Origin: UBA724 sp964229545
Lineage (GTDB): Bacteria > Bacteroidota > Bacteroidia > Flavobacteriales > Flavobacteriaceae
NCBI GenBank assembly: GCA_964229545.1
Contig: CAXRDP010000067.1
Location: 20,733-84,732, forward strand
Direction of reading: 5' to 3'
DNA: 64,000 nt
Shown piece by piece: positions 53,972 to 60,743 of the stretch. The notes beneath the pieces were generated by a model. That model saw only the letters and a list, made by a program, of their open reading frames with translations, made no database searches and had not been told where the DNA came from. The position numbers were made by a program, and so were the translations under genes. Positions within the stretch are counted from its first letter, which is position 1. Each line of letters starts with the position of its first letter.

Positions 53972-54748
53972 ATGCGAAAGGTTGAAGGGGTATTGTTTGA
54001 TTTAGATGGGGTGTTCTACGTGGATGGCGCGCTGATTCCGGGGGGCAATGAGACTCTGGATTGGCTCAAATCCAAAAGCATTCCCTACAGATTTGTGACC
54101 AACAACACCACCTTATCGCGCCCTGCGCTGACTGAAAAACTGCAAGGGTTGGGCCTGCAAGTGGAGGAAAATGAACTCCTCAGTGCCAACTATGCCGGTG
54201 TGCTACAGCTCAAAAAACTGGGGCTAAAACGTTGTCGGTTGGTGCTGCGCCCTGAAGCTCAGGCCGACTACCCCCCTCATGTGGATGAAAATCCAGAGGC
54301 CATTGTGATAGGCGATATTGGAAGTCGTTGGGACTATGATTTGCTCAACGTATTGATGAATCAGGTGTTGGAAGGTGCGGAGATGGTAGCCCTGCACAAA
54401 GGGCGTTATTTCCAAACCGATCGTGGACTGCAGTTGGATAGCGGTGCTTTTGTGGCTGCGCTAGAACATGCTACTGGCAAAGCAGCGCATGTGGTGGGGA
54501 AGCCGAGTGCGGCTTTTTTTGCATTGGCAGCCCAAGAACTCAATTGTGATGCAGATTCGATTTTAATGGTCGGAGATGATTTGATAAATGACATTCAGGG
54601 CGCCCAAAAAATGGGCTATCAGGCCTTGTTGGTACAAACGGGAAAATACCGTGCAGAATTGGTGGCGCAATCCAATGTGAGACCAGACGGTGTACTTACT
54701 TCTGTAGTTGAATTGCCTAACTACCTGATGCGAAACAATGGGTTGTAG
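53972..54748 (+). CDS. HAD-IIA family hydrolase
   Basis: A 258-residue NagD/LHPP-like phosphatase. Motif I is FDLDGVFYVDG, the threonine motif is FVTNNTT, and motif IV is VGDDLINDIQGAQ. The cap domain lies between. It resembles the TIGR01458 group (phospholysine phosphohistidine inorganic pyrophosphate phosphatase-like). The substrate is not known. Confidence 0.9.
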   Translation: MRKVEGVLFDLDGVFYVDGALIPGGNETLDWLKSKSIPYRFVTNNTTLSRPALTEKLQGLGLQVEENELLSANYAGVLQLKKLGLKRCRLVLRPEAQADYPPHVDENPEAIVIGDIGSRWDYDLLNVLMNQVLEGAEMVALHKGRYFQTDRGLQLDSGAFVAALEHATGKAAHVVGKPSAAFFALAAQELNCDADSILMVGDDLINDIQGAQKMGYQALLVQTGKYRAELVAQSNVRPDGVLTSVVELPNYLMRNNGL

Positions 54749-54772
54749 AACCAAATAAATCCCTTATTTTTG
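54743..54772 (+). promoter_or_regulatory. promoter of the ncRNA/GIY-YIG/tRNA-Ala region
   Basis: TTG (54743-54745), a 19-nt spacer, then TATTTTTG (54765-54772), a match to the Bacteroidota consensus. It overlaps the end of the HAD gene. No other promoter is recognisable before tRNA-Ala, so it may drive everything up to the terminators beyond the tRNA. Confidence 0.75.
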
Positions 54773-54777
54773 CGACC

Positions 54778-54896
54778 TGCCTTATGGGGATGTACCAGCC
54801 CTACAGAAGTCATTTTGGCGGGGCTCAGTTGGCTACCCGCCCTGTACTGAATCAGTCGGAATGAGGTCGGTTTAGCGCAGTACGTTCGGGTAGGGA
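54778..54896 (+). ncRNA. candidate structured RNA with tRNA D-arm block (unknown family)
   Basis: No good reading frame, but a promoter directly upstream and strong pairing. CCCTAC (54799-54804) closes with GTAGGG (54890-54895). Inside are GGCGGG/CCCGCC (54817-54822, 54836-54841) and GTACTG/CAGTAC (54844-54849, 54878-54883). An exclusive alternative pairs CTACCCG (54833-54839) with CGGGTAG (54887-54893). The 13-nt loop of the first hairpin (54823-54835) is identical to tRNA-Ala 55159-55171. Blocks GGGGATGTA (54786-54794) and GAGGTCG also match that tRNA in order. It lacks the GGAAGCAGC loop of SRP RNA. It could be 6S-Flavo, Flavo-1, or tRNA debris; I cannot decide. Confidence 0.45.
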
Positions 54897-54917
54897 GTGT
54901 TCATTGAAAGAAATAAA

Positions 54918-55172
54918 ATGTGGTTTGTATATGTAATTTACAGCGTTTCTAATGAGTCTTACTATGTTGGGATGACAAAAGACATAATGAGACGATTGAA
55001 AGCCCACAACAATAGTGAAGTGAAGTCAACAAAAGCATATACGCCATGGAAAATTGTTCATAAGGAGTCATACTCCACCCTTTAGAGTGCAAGAGAAAGG
55101 GAAAAGTATTTAAAATCTGCCGCTGGGAGGCGGTGGCGTAAAAAAAATTGGGGATGTAGCTCAGTTGGCTAG
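54918..55172 (+). pseudogene. GIY-YIG nuclease gene, interrupted by a stop codon and ending inside tRNA-Ala
   Basis: From ATG 54918 the frame reads MWFVYVIYSVSNESYYVGMT, a clear GIY-YIG start (VYV...YVG), then MRRLKAHNN with the catalytic Arg and KIVHKES with the region of the catalytic Glu. TAG at 55083-55085 stops it at 55 codons. The same frame continues with the expected C-terminal helix (SAREREKYLKSAAGRRWRKK) and next stops at TAG 55170-55172, inside the tRNA D-loop. With the stop made sense, it would be 84 residues, normal for the UvrC-type small GIY-YIG family. A frame opening with GTG 54897 is also possible. Whether the 55-residue product has any activity is doubtful. Confidence 0.8.
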
Positions 55173-55223
55173 AGCGCTTGACTGGCAGTCAAGAGGTCGT
55201 GGGTTCGAATCCCATCTTCTCCA
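55150..55223 (+). tRNA. tRNA-Ala (anticodon GGC)
   Basis: A full cloverleaf: acceptor 55150-55156/55216-55222 with the Ala identity pair G3-U70 and one U-U mismatch; D-arm 55159-55175; anticodon stem CTTGA/TCAAG with loop CTGGCAG (anticodon 55184-55186, GGC, reads GCC); T-arm 55199-55215 with TTCGAAT. Discriminator A55223. CCA is not encoded. Confidence 0.95.
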
Positions 55224-55310
55224 CTATGAAGCACAGCAGAAGCTGTGGATAAAACCCTATAAAGCCCTGCAAATATTTATTTGGAAGGGCTTTGTTGGTT
55301 TTATACGCTA

Positions 55311-55329
55311 AGTGCTAGAAGCACTTTTT
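55311..55329 (+). terminator. terminator-like hairpin in the first repeat interval
   Basis: AGTGCT, loop AGA, AGCACT, TTTT. Likely end point for tRNA-Ala transcripts. Confidence 0.6.
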
Positions 55330-55393
55330 GCTGTATTTCCCAAAAGGGGTATTGCGGAAATCCAAAGGAAATCCCATCTTCTCCACGATCAAG

Positions 55394-55413
55394 CGTAACT
55401 TCGTTACGTTTTT
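55394..55413 (+). terminator. terminator-like hairpin in the second repeat interval
   Basis: CGTAAC, loop TTC, GTTACG, then TTTTT. Confidence 0.6.
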
Positions 55414-55555
55414 AATACATAAAAAGTGCAACAAGTTTACTTGATTGCGCTTTGTTATTTAAAAACGTCTGTACTGCAAGGACAGGAAGTTGCATTTGCA
55501 GGGCTAGAATCAAGGGAACAACCCACGGTTAATCCCTTCTTCTCCGCTATATAAC

Positions 55556-55577
55556 CCTCTGATTTAGAGGTTTTTTT
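55556..55577 (+). terminator. intrinsic terminator after the third repeat copy
   Basis: CCTCT, loop GATTT, AGAGG, then seven T. Plus-strand terminator closing the tRNA region. Confidence 0.75.
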
Positions 55578-55586
55578 ATATACAAA

Positions 55587-55614
55587 AAAAAGCCATCTGT
55601 ACAGATGGCTTTTT
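55587..55614. terminator. bidirectional terminator
   Basis: A perfect palindrome, AAAAAGCCATCTGT joined to ACAGATGGCTTTTT, works on both strands. It ends the minus-strand barrel gene at 55634 and backs up the plus-strand terminator. Confidence 0.85.
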
Positions 55615-55633
55615 CATTTAATTATTTAAAGTA

Positions 55634-56065
55634 TTACAGTCTTACTGCAAAGCCCATAACCAATCCAAACTCTTCTAATTCAGTTTGATAAACGGCGGTT
55701 GGGTTAAACTCAACACGGTCGCCAAGTTTATATCTCTTCCCTGCTCCAACAGTGAGGCCATCACCAGCGGCATCAGTTAATGGTAAGCTTGCGTAAGCAA
55801 ACATTGAATCAGTAACAAAATAACGAGCAGCAGCTGAAATAGCAGCGTCTTCTTCCCAGTCACCAAATCCAAGGCCTAAACCAGCACCCGCTTGAAGTTT
55901 GTCCGTGAAATTATACAAAGCCATCACAGACAACTCCCCCCCGCTGTAACCATCTCCAGAAACGTACATGAAATTAGAGTCACCTTGAACGGTCCAGTTG
56001 TAATCTTGTGCAGAAACGATTACACATGACAAAACAAATAGTGTTGATAAAATTAAATTTTTCAT
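55634..56065 (-). CDS. small outer-membrane beta-barrel protein
   Basis: 143 residues with a signal peptide ending at VSAQ and about eight amphipathic strands (GGELSVMALYNF, LQAGAGLGLGFGDW, AAISAAARYFV, EFNPTAVYQT, GLVMGFAVRL). It resembles OmpW/OprF-type small barrels annotated as outer membrane beta-barrel proteins. No ligand can be named. The nearly 200-bp upstream gap is AT-rich with no clear promoter. Confidence 0.75.
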   Translation of the reverse strand: MKNLILSTLFVLSCVIVSAQDYNWTVQGDSNFMYVSGDGYSGGELSVMALYNFTDKLQAGAGLGLGFGDWEEDAAISAAARYFVTDSMFAYASLPLTDAAGDGLTVGAGKRYKLGDRVEFNPTAVYQTELEEFGLVMGFAVRL

Positions 56066-56262
56066 AATATTAAGTTATTGTTATTGTAAAATTAGCAAAA
56101 AAAATCTTTCGTTTATCAATTTTCTAAAAAAGAAGCGCATATTTTTTTAGATTAATAAGATTGACAATCTGATTTTTTCTTCTAAGTTATCAAACCAAAA
56201 AACTATAAATTTTAGAACCTTTCTCGTTTAATTCTTTAATTTAGAAGTTCAAAAACCATCCC
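56066..56262. other. AT-rich intergenic region
   Basis: About 197 bp between the barrel gene (minus) and the e(P4) gene (plus). Very AT-rich. It must hold two divergent promoters, but I find no match to TAnnTTTG on either strand. Confidence 0.5.
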
Positions 56263-56961
56263 ATGAAAAAGCTGCTTTTATTGTTCTTGTTAGTGGGTTT
56301 TGCCATCAGTTGTACCCATGAGTATTCCAGAAAAGACCATTCTATGTACTGGCAAAAACACAGCGCAGAATACCATGCGCTTTGTATTCAGGCCTATAAC
56401 ATTGCAAAAGCAAAAGTAGATGCGGCTCTGGCAACCCCAACTGAAAAGCCCTTGGCCATCATCGCAGATATTGATGAAACGGCTCTAAACAACCTGCCAT
56501 ATAACGAGATGCTGATAGACTCCAGCCTGTCTTTTACCCAAAAAACATGGTCTCACTGGGTCAACAAACAAGTGGCAACACCCATTCCCGGGGCGCTTGA
56601 ATTCTTTAAATACGTCGACAGTCAAGACGTCGAAATTGTATACCTTTCCAACAGAAGGGTAGAAAATTATGCCCCCACAAAAGCCAATCTTATCTCTGCA
56701 GGATTTCCTTTTTATGAAGACACCCAAATGCTGTTAAGAGATGCGGATGGCAATAAAGAATCCAGAAGAAATAAGCTGTCCGATTACAACATTGTGTTGC
56801 TTCTTGGGGACAATCTTGCAGACTTTGAACAAGGGTTTTACAAACAACCCAATGAAAATCGAATAGCACATGTCGATTCCCTACGTCATTTGTTTGGAGA
56901 TAAATTTATCGTGTTTCCAAATCTGATATATGGCACTTGGGAAATGGGGTTTGAGGAATAA
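56263..56961 (+). CDS. 5'-nucleotidase, lipoprotein e(P4) family
   Basis: A 232-residue HAD-type acid phosphatase anchored as a lipoprotein (lipobox near AISC, Cys17). Catalytic motif IADIDETALNN has Asp69 and Asp71; LSNRR and LLLGDNLADF complete the site. Members remove phosphate from nucleotides in the envelope, aiding nucleotide and NAD uptake in Haemophilus; here that role is inferred. Confidence 0.9.
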   Translation: MKKLLLLFLLVGFAISCTHEYSRKDHSMYWQKHSAEYHALCIQAYNIAKAKVDAALATPTEKPLAIIADIDETALNNLPYNEMLIDSSLSFTQKTWSHWVNKQVATPIPGALEFFKYVDSQDVEIVYLSNRRVENYAPTKANLISAGFPFYEDTQMLLRDADGNKESRRNKLSDYNIVLLLGDNLADFEQGFYKQPNENRIAHVDSLRHLFGDKFIVFPNLIYGTWEMGFEE

Positions 56962-57059
56962 GTAGGCGTTTTCGATTGTCTGCTCAAAAAAGCTTTTTTT
57001 AATAGTAATGTTTAGGTCTCATTAACATTTCATAACTTAGAATCCTAATATGTTTGGTT

Positions 57060-57440
57060 ATGAAAAAAATACATACCCTTTTAATACTCATAGTAGGTGT
57101 GGTGGTGCTGAGTGCTTGGACCTACAGGCTCGACAGCCCTTCCGTTTTTCGTGGGGGTGAGGCCAACAGTATGCTAGAGGAGTTTGCCGTGTATGGGCTC
57201 AATAAAACCACCATGACTTTGGTAGGCATTGCCAAGGTGTTGCTTTCAATTGTGTTGCTCATCGGCCTAAAGTTTCGCAAACTAGTAACCCCGGCCGCAC
57301 TGGGAATTGCACTTTTTATGATCGCTGCGGTTTATTTTCACCTCAGTGTTGGAGATGCGCTATTGCCCACGCTCCCCTCGGCCTTGATGCTCATTTCTTG
57401 TTTGACCATAATTTACCTACACAAAAAAGTATTTGCATAA
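57060..57440 (+). CDS. DoxX-like small membrane protein
   Basis: 126 residues with four predicted helices (TLLILIVGVVVLSAW, GIAKVLLSIVLLIGLKF, PAALGIALFMIAAVYFHL, LPSALMLISCLTIIYL). The pattern matches DoxX-like proteins of unknown role. The frame could open at TTG 57054, but ATG 57060 starts the normal Lys-rich N-terminus. TATGTTTG at 57049-57056 looks like a -7 box but sits very close. Confidence 0.7.
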   Translation: MKKIHTLLILIVGVVVLSAWTYRLDSPSVFRGGEANSMLEEFAVYGLNKTTMTLVGIAKVLLSIVLLIGLKFRKLVTPAALGIALFMIAAVYFHLSVGDALLPTLPSALMLISCLTIIYLHKKVFA

Positions 57441-57465
57441 TGGTTCATTTGATAACCCAACACTG

Positions 57466-58476
57466 ATGGTTCCATCTTATTTACCCGTTGGTAGGTTTCT
57501 GACAGTAGCATTATTTTCTATTGCACTACAAGGACAAAAAACCACCCTTTCTTTTGGGTCTTGCCACAAAATGGACGACCCTAACAGCGATGTGATTTTA
57601 AATACCATCGCACAAGAACAACCCGATGGCTTTATCTGGCTCGGTGACATCGTCTATGGAAAAGATGGAGATCCGCAAGATTTAGCCCAAAAGTACCAAC
57701 GACTGGCCCACAAACCTGCCTACAAAACACTGAAACAAAACACCCAAGTGTATGGTATTTGGGATGACCACGACTATGGTATGAACGATGGTGGGGCGGC
57801 TTATAAACACAAAATCCAAAGCAGAAAAGATTTTTTTGCCTTTCTCGAATTGCCCAAAGACCATGATGCCTATCAAAGAGAGGGCGCCTATCAAGCATAT
57901 AACATAGGGGATAATGAGCATTCCATCAAGCTTATTTTACTAGACAATCGCTACTTTAAAAGCCCATACAACAAATCCAAAGAAAAAGGCCAACGTTACC
58001 AAAAAGACAGCATAGGCACCTTGCTGGGAAAAGACCAATGGGAATGGCTCGAAAATCAGCTACAAAGATCTACCGCTTCAGTCCATGTTTTTGGAAGTGG
58101 CATCCAGTTTTTATCAAACCAACACCGGTTTGAGAAATGGAGCAACTACCCCAAAGAACTAGAGAAAATGTTGCAATTGCTGCGTAAATACAAAGTAAAA
58201 AATCCCATTTTCCTTACAGGAGATCGACATATGTCCGAATTGTCCAAAATGGATATTGGCTACACCACCCTAGTAGATGCAACTTCAAGTGGTATGACAG
58301 AAGCCTTGACCTACAACTTAACTGAAGAAAATCCTTACCGGATAGGCCCTACCATCGGGGAGGATAGCTATGGGCAACTCACCATTGACTGGGAGAAAAA
58401 CAGCTATAATATCACATTTAAAAACACACAAGGCGATGCTCTCTATGTGCATGAGCAATCATTGAGTGTAAAATAA
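57466..58476 (+). CDS. PhoD-like alkaline phosphatase/phosphodiesterase
   Basis: A 336-residue exported metallophosphatase. Signal peptide to about ALQGQ; motifs SFGSCHKMDD, WLGDIVYGKDGD, IWDDHDYGMNDGG, and FLTGDRHMSEL supply metal ligands. ATG 57466 is preferred; the frame opening at TTG 57433 would overlap the preceding gene. Its combination with the e(P4) phosphatase suggests phosphate scavenging. Confidence 0.88.
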   Translation: MVPSYLPVGRFLTVALFSIALQGQKTTLSFGSCHKMDDPNSDVILNTIAQEQPDGFIWLGDIVYGKDGDPQDLAQKYQRLAHKPAYKTLKQNTQVYGIWDDHDYGMNDGGAAYKHKIQSRKDFFAFLELPKDHDAYQREGAYQAYNIGDNEHSIKLILLDNRYFKSPYNKSKEKGQRYQKDSIGTLLGKDQWEWLENQLQRSTASVHVFGSGIQFLSNQHRFEKWSNYPKELEKMLQLLRKYKVKNPIFLTGDRHMSELSKMDIGYTTLVDATSSGMTEALTYNLTEENPYRIGPTIGEDSYGQLTIDWEKNSYNITFKNTQGDALYVHEQSLSVK

Positions 58477-58482
58477 GTTGGG

Positions 58483-59118
58483 TTATTTGTCGAGCCAGTC
58501 GACCTTGCCGCTATCTAGTTGGTAAACACCGCCCACAATTCCAATGCTTCCTTTTTGGAAAAGGTCATCTAGAATGTTGCTTTTTTCCAAAATACGTTTC
58601 ATGGTAGCACGCACATTGTTTTCGATCGTGGCACTTACAAAATCTGCATCGGCGCTACTTGGTGATTTTCCGGTAGCTCGTGCCGTTTGATCCACAGCTG
58701 GCCGAATGGAGGCCAACATCCCGGTGATATGACCTAACTCAACCCCGTCGCAAGCAGCTTTGACAGCCCCACAACCCGCATGCCCCAGCACTACGATAAG
58801 TTTGCTTCCTGCTACAGCACAGGCATATTCCATACTTCCCAAAATATCATCGTTTTCAAAGTTTCCGGCTACGCGTGCCACAAAAACATCTCCTATATGT
58901 TGGTCAAAAACCAATTCTACAGGTACCCGAGAGTCGATACAAGACAAAATCACTGCCTTGGGAAACTGTCCCGTAGTGGTCTGTGAGCGCAAGGATGCAG
59001 CGTCTACTTGTTGGGTGTTTCCGGACGAATATCGTTCATTTCCCGACCTTAATGCGGCCAAAACGTTTTGAGGTGTGAGTTGATCTTGGTCTGATTTTTG
59101 TAGCGCTTCTTTTCTCAT
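58483..59118 (-). CDS. beta-carbonic anhydrase
   Basis: A 211-residue zinc enzyme interconverting CO2 and bicarbonate. Zinc ligands Cys60, His113 and Cys116 and the Asp62-Arg64 dyad (ILSCIDSRVP, GHAGCGAVKAA) are intact. The N-terminus has no clear signal peptide, so it is probably cytoplasmic. It converges on the PhoD-like gene with 6 nt between. Confidence 0.95.
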   Translation of the reverse strand: MRKEALQKSDQDQLTPQNVLAALRSGNERYSSGNTQQVDAASLRSQTTTGQFPKAVILSCIDSRVPVELVFDQHIGDVFVARVAGNFENDDILGSMEYACAVAGSKLIVVLGHAGCGAVKAACDGVELGHITGMLASIRPAVDQTARATGKSPSSADADFVSATIENNVRATMKRILEKSNILDDLFQKGSIGIVGGVYQLDSGKVDWLDK

Positions 59119-59221
59119 GATGAGAGTAAATAATTTTTGCCCTAAAATATACTTTTTTGAGAAACATTAACGTTTTAGTACACATGACAAACTATAACCA
59201 ACCAACAACTTTTTCAAATTT

Positions 59222-59794
59222 GTGGGGTCTAAGCTTAAAACCAAAGTTTTGAACCTAACCGAAGATCACATCCAAGAACTGCTACACGACTCAAAATATG
59301 AGCGTGCACTGACAGAAATCGTTTCGGCATTCCACGAGCCCATGTACTGGGTGATTCGGAAATTGGTACTCCGCCATGAAGACGCCAACGATGTGCTGCA
59401 AAACACTTATGTGCGTATCTTTAAAGGATTGCCTAAGTTTCGCCACCAAAGTGCTGTTAAAACTTGGTGTTATCGAATTGCTTACAACGAGTCCATGAGA
59501 CATTTAGAACAACAGAAAAAACGTGGCTTGTTGTTGCCCGATGGCAACTTCCCCGACTATTGGGCCCAATTGTGTGCAGACCCATATTTTGATGCACACC
59601 AAGCAGACGCACATTTTCAACAACTGCTGGGGGAGCTCACAGAAGACCAACGCATGGTGTTTTCCATGAAATATTATGACGAATTAAAATTTACTGAAAT
59701 TGCAGCAGTTACCGGACGCAATGTCAATGCGATCAAAGCCACCTATTACGCCGCCAAAACTGCCCTGACACAACAACTCAAAACAGCCGTATGA
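59222..59794 (+). CDS. ECF-type RNA polymerase sigma factor
   Basis: 190 residues with sigma region 2 (HEDANDVLQNTYVRIFKGL, AVKTWCYRIAYNE) and region 4 (LTEDQRMVFSMKYYDELKFTEIAAVTGRNVNAIKATYYAAKTAL, read in parts), and no region 3. The start is GTG 59222 or TTG 59249; no ATG fits. Its end overlaps the next gene by 4 nt. It is likely to control its own operon and envelope genes; the partner genes below support that. Confidence 0.92.
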   Translation: MGSKLKTKVLNLTEDHIQELLHDSKYERALTEIVSAFHEPMYWVIRKLVLRHEDANDVLQNTYVRIFKGLPKFRHQSAVKTWCYRIAYNESMRHLEQQKKRGLLLPDGNFPDYWAQLCADPYFDAHQADAHFQQLLGELTEDQRMVFSMKYYDELKFTEIAAVTGRNVNAIKATYYAAKTALTQQLKTAV

Positions 59795-60117
59795 TTAGCA
59801 ACAAAACAGAACAATTCCTCAAATTGGGTTACCAAGTGCCAAATCACTACTTCGAGCGCTCCAAGCAACGTATGTTGAATCGTATTTTGATGCCAAGCGA
59901 GCAAACTACAGTCGTACGCCCCTTGTGGAAAAAACTGACCGCAGCCGCAGCAGTCATCGTGTTGCTTTTGGCAACAAAATGGTCTATTGATAATTATCAA
60001 CCTTTGTCAGCTGCTGAGTTTAGCGATTACGACATCTTGCTTGTGGAGTCAATTTCAGTTGAAGAAGAGGACTTCGACCTATGGTTTGAAGAGAATTATG
60101 TGTTAGACATTCTTTGA
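59791..60117 (+). CDS. single-pass membrane protein, candidate anti-sigma factor
   Basis: 108 residues: a cytoplasmic part of about 45 residues (KLGYQVPNHYFERSKQRML), one helix (LTAAAAVIVLLLATKW), and an acidic outer tail rich in Asp and Glu. It overlaps the ECF sigma gene by 4 nt (ATGA), the usual sign of sigma/anti-sigma coupling. No known anti-sigma domain is recognised, so the role rests on position and topology. Confidence 0.75.
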   Translation: MISNKTEQFLKLGYQVPNHYFERSKQRMLNRILMPSEQTTVVRPLWKKLTAAAAVIVLLLATKWSIDNYQPLSAAEFSDYDILLVESISVEEEDFDLWFEENYVLDIL

Positions 60118-60173
60118 GTTACAACTTTTTATAATACCTAGGGTCTAAAGGTTAGAAAATAAACGTACAAGTG

Positions 60174-60674
60174 ATGAAATCGAAAATTTTATATCTATTA
60201 GCTGCCTTTTTGTTTGCCTTGCCACTTAGCGCGCAACAAGGAAAGGGAACCCCGAAAGACAACCTCCGTGGTATGGAAAAAATCCTAACTCCAGAGCAAA
60301 TCGAAATGCTAAAGGCCCAAAACGAATTGGTCAGAACGCAAAGAGAGGCTTTTAAAAACAGCCTGACCGACGAACAACGGGCTATCATGCAAAGCCGTGA
60401 TCTGCGCCCTGAGGAGCGAAGAAAAGCCCTTATGGCATCGCTCAATCAGCAACAACGCGATTTGCTAGACACCCACAAAGACAACATCCGTGACCTGAAA
60501 GATGCGTTTAGAGAATCACTCTCCGATGAGCAAAAAGAAGCACTAAAAAAACGCCGTCATAACATCAAACAGCGCCAACGTCAACTCAAGGAACGCCGCG
60601 AACAAATCAAAAAGCGAAAAGAAGAGATGAAAGAAAGAAAACGCAAAGGTGGGAAAAAGCGTGGTAGAGGCTAA
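60174..60674 (+). CDS. LTxxQ repeat periplasmic protein (Spy/CpxP-like)
   Basis: 166 residues with a signal peptide to LPLSAQQ. The mature protein has four tandem 26-residue helical repeats, each opening with an LTxxQ-like motif (LTPEQ, LTDEQ, LNQQQ, LSDEQ) at 26-residue spacing. The first three repeats end in A-F/L-x-x-S. The C-terminal 25 residues are almost all Lys, Arg and Glu. Spy, CpxP and CnrX share the LTxxQ helices. Third gene after the ECF sigma and its membrane partner; a periplasmic stress or metal sensor is inferred. Confidence 0.82.
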   Translation: MKSKILYLLAAFLFALPLSAQQGKGTPKDNLRGMEKILTPEQIEMLKAQNELVRTQREAFKNSLTDEQRAIMQSRDLRPEERRKALMASLNQQQRDLLDTHKDNIRDLKDAFRESLSDEQKEALKKRRHNIKQRQRQLKERREQIKKRKEEMKERKRKGGKKRGRG

Positions 60675-60697
60675 ATTTTAACGAGATATGCCTACAT

Positions 60698-60732
60698 AAA
60701 TAGTGCTTGACCAAAGTTGGGCACTATTTTTT
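60698..60732 (+). terminator. intrinsic terminator of the ECF operon
   Basis: AAATAGTGC (60698-60706) pairs with GCACTATTT (60721-60729). CCAA/TTGG pairs inside the loop, and the T-run ends at 60732. Confidence 0.88.
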
Positions 60733-60743
60733 ATATTTATAAC

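Larger units (their letters stand above)
55208..55548 (+). repeat. three copies of the tRNA-Ala 3' end at 162/161-bp spacing
   Basis: Copy 1 (55208-55224) is the real tRNA 3' end plus one base. Copy 2 (55370-55386) is an exact 17-nt duplicate. Copy 3 (55531-55548) matches 16 of 18 positions. Start-to-start distances are 162 and 161. Each interval begins with a short hairpin (CACAGC/GCTGTG at 55232-55247; CGTAAC/GTTACG at 55394-55408). A long hairpin closed by AAAG/CTTT follows (55261-55293; 55423-55453), with GTT after each. The sequences between have otherwise diverged. No tRNA body precedes copies 2 and 3. They look like old tandem units or attachment-site footprints. Confidence 0.75.

Noticed and set aside
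54778..54896. Identification of the RNA as SRP 4.5S RNA
   Set aside because: GGGGCTC and CCCGC resemble E. coli 4.5S locally, but the invariant GGAAGCAGC-type helix 8 loop is missing.
57049..57056. TATGTTTG as the DoxX-like gene's promoter
   Set aside because: It ends 3 nt before the ATG and has no -33 match; it may be chance and was not counted among the leaderless candidates.
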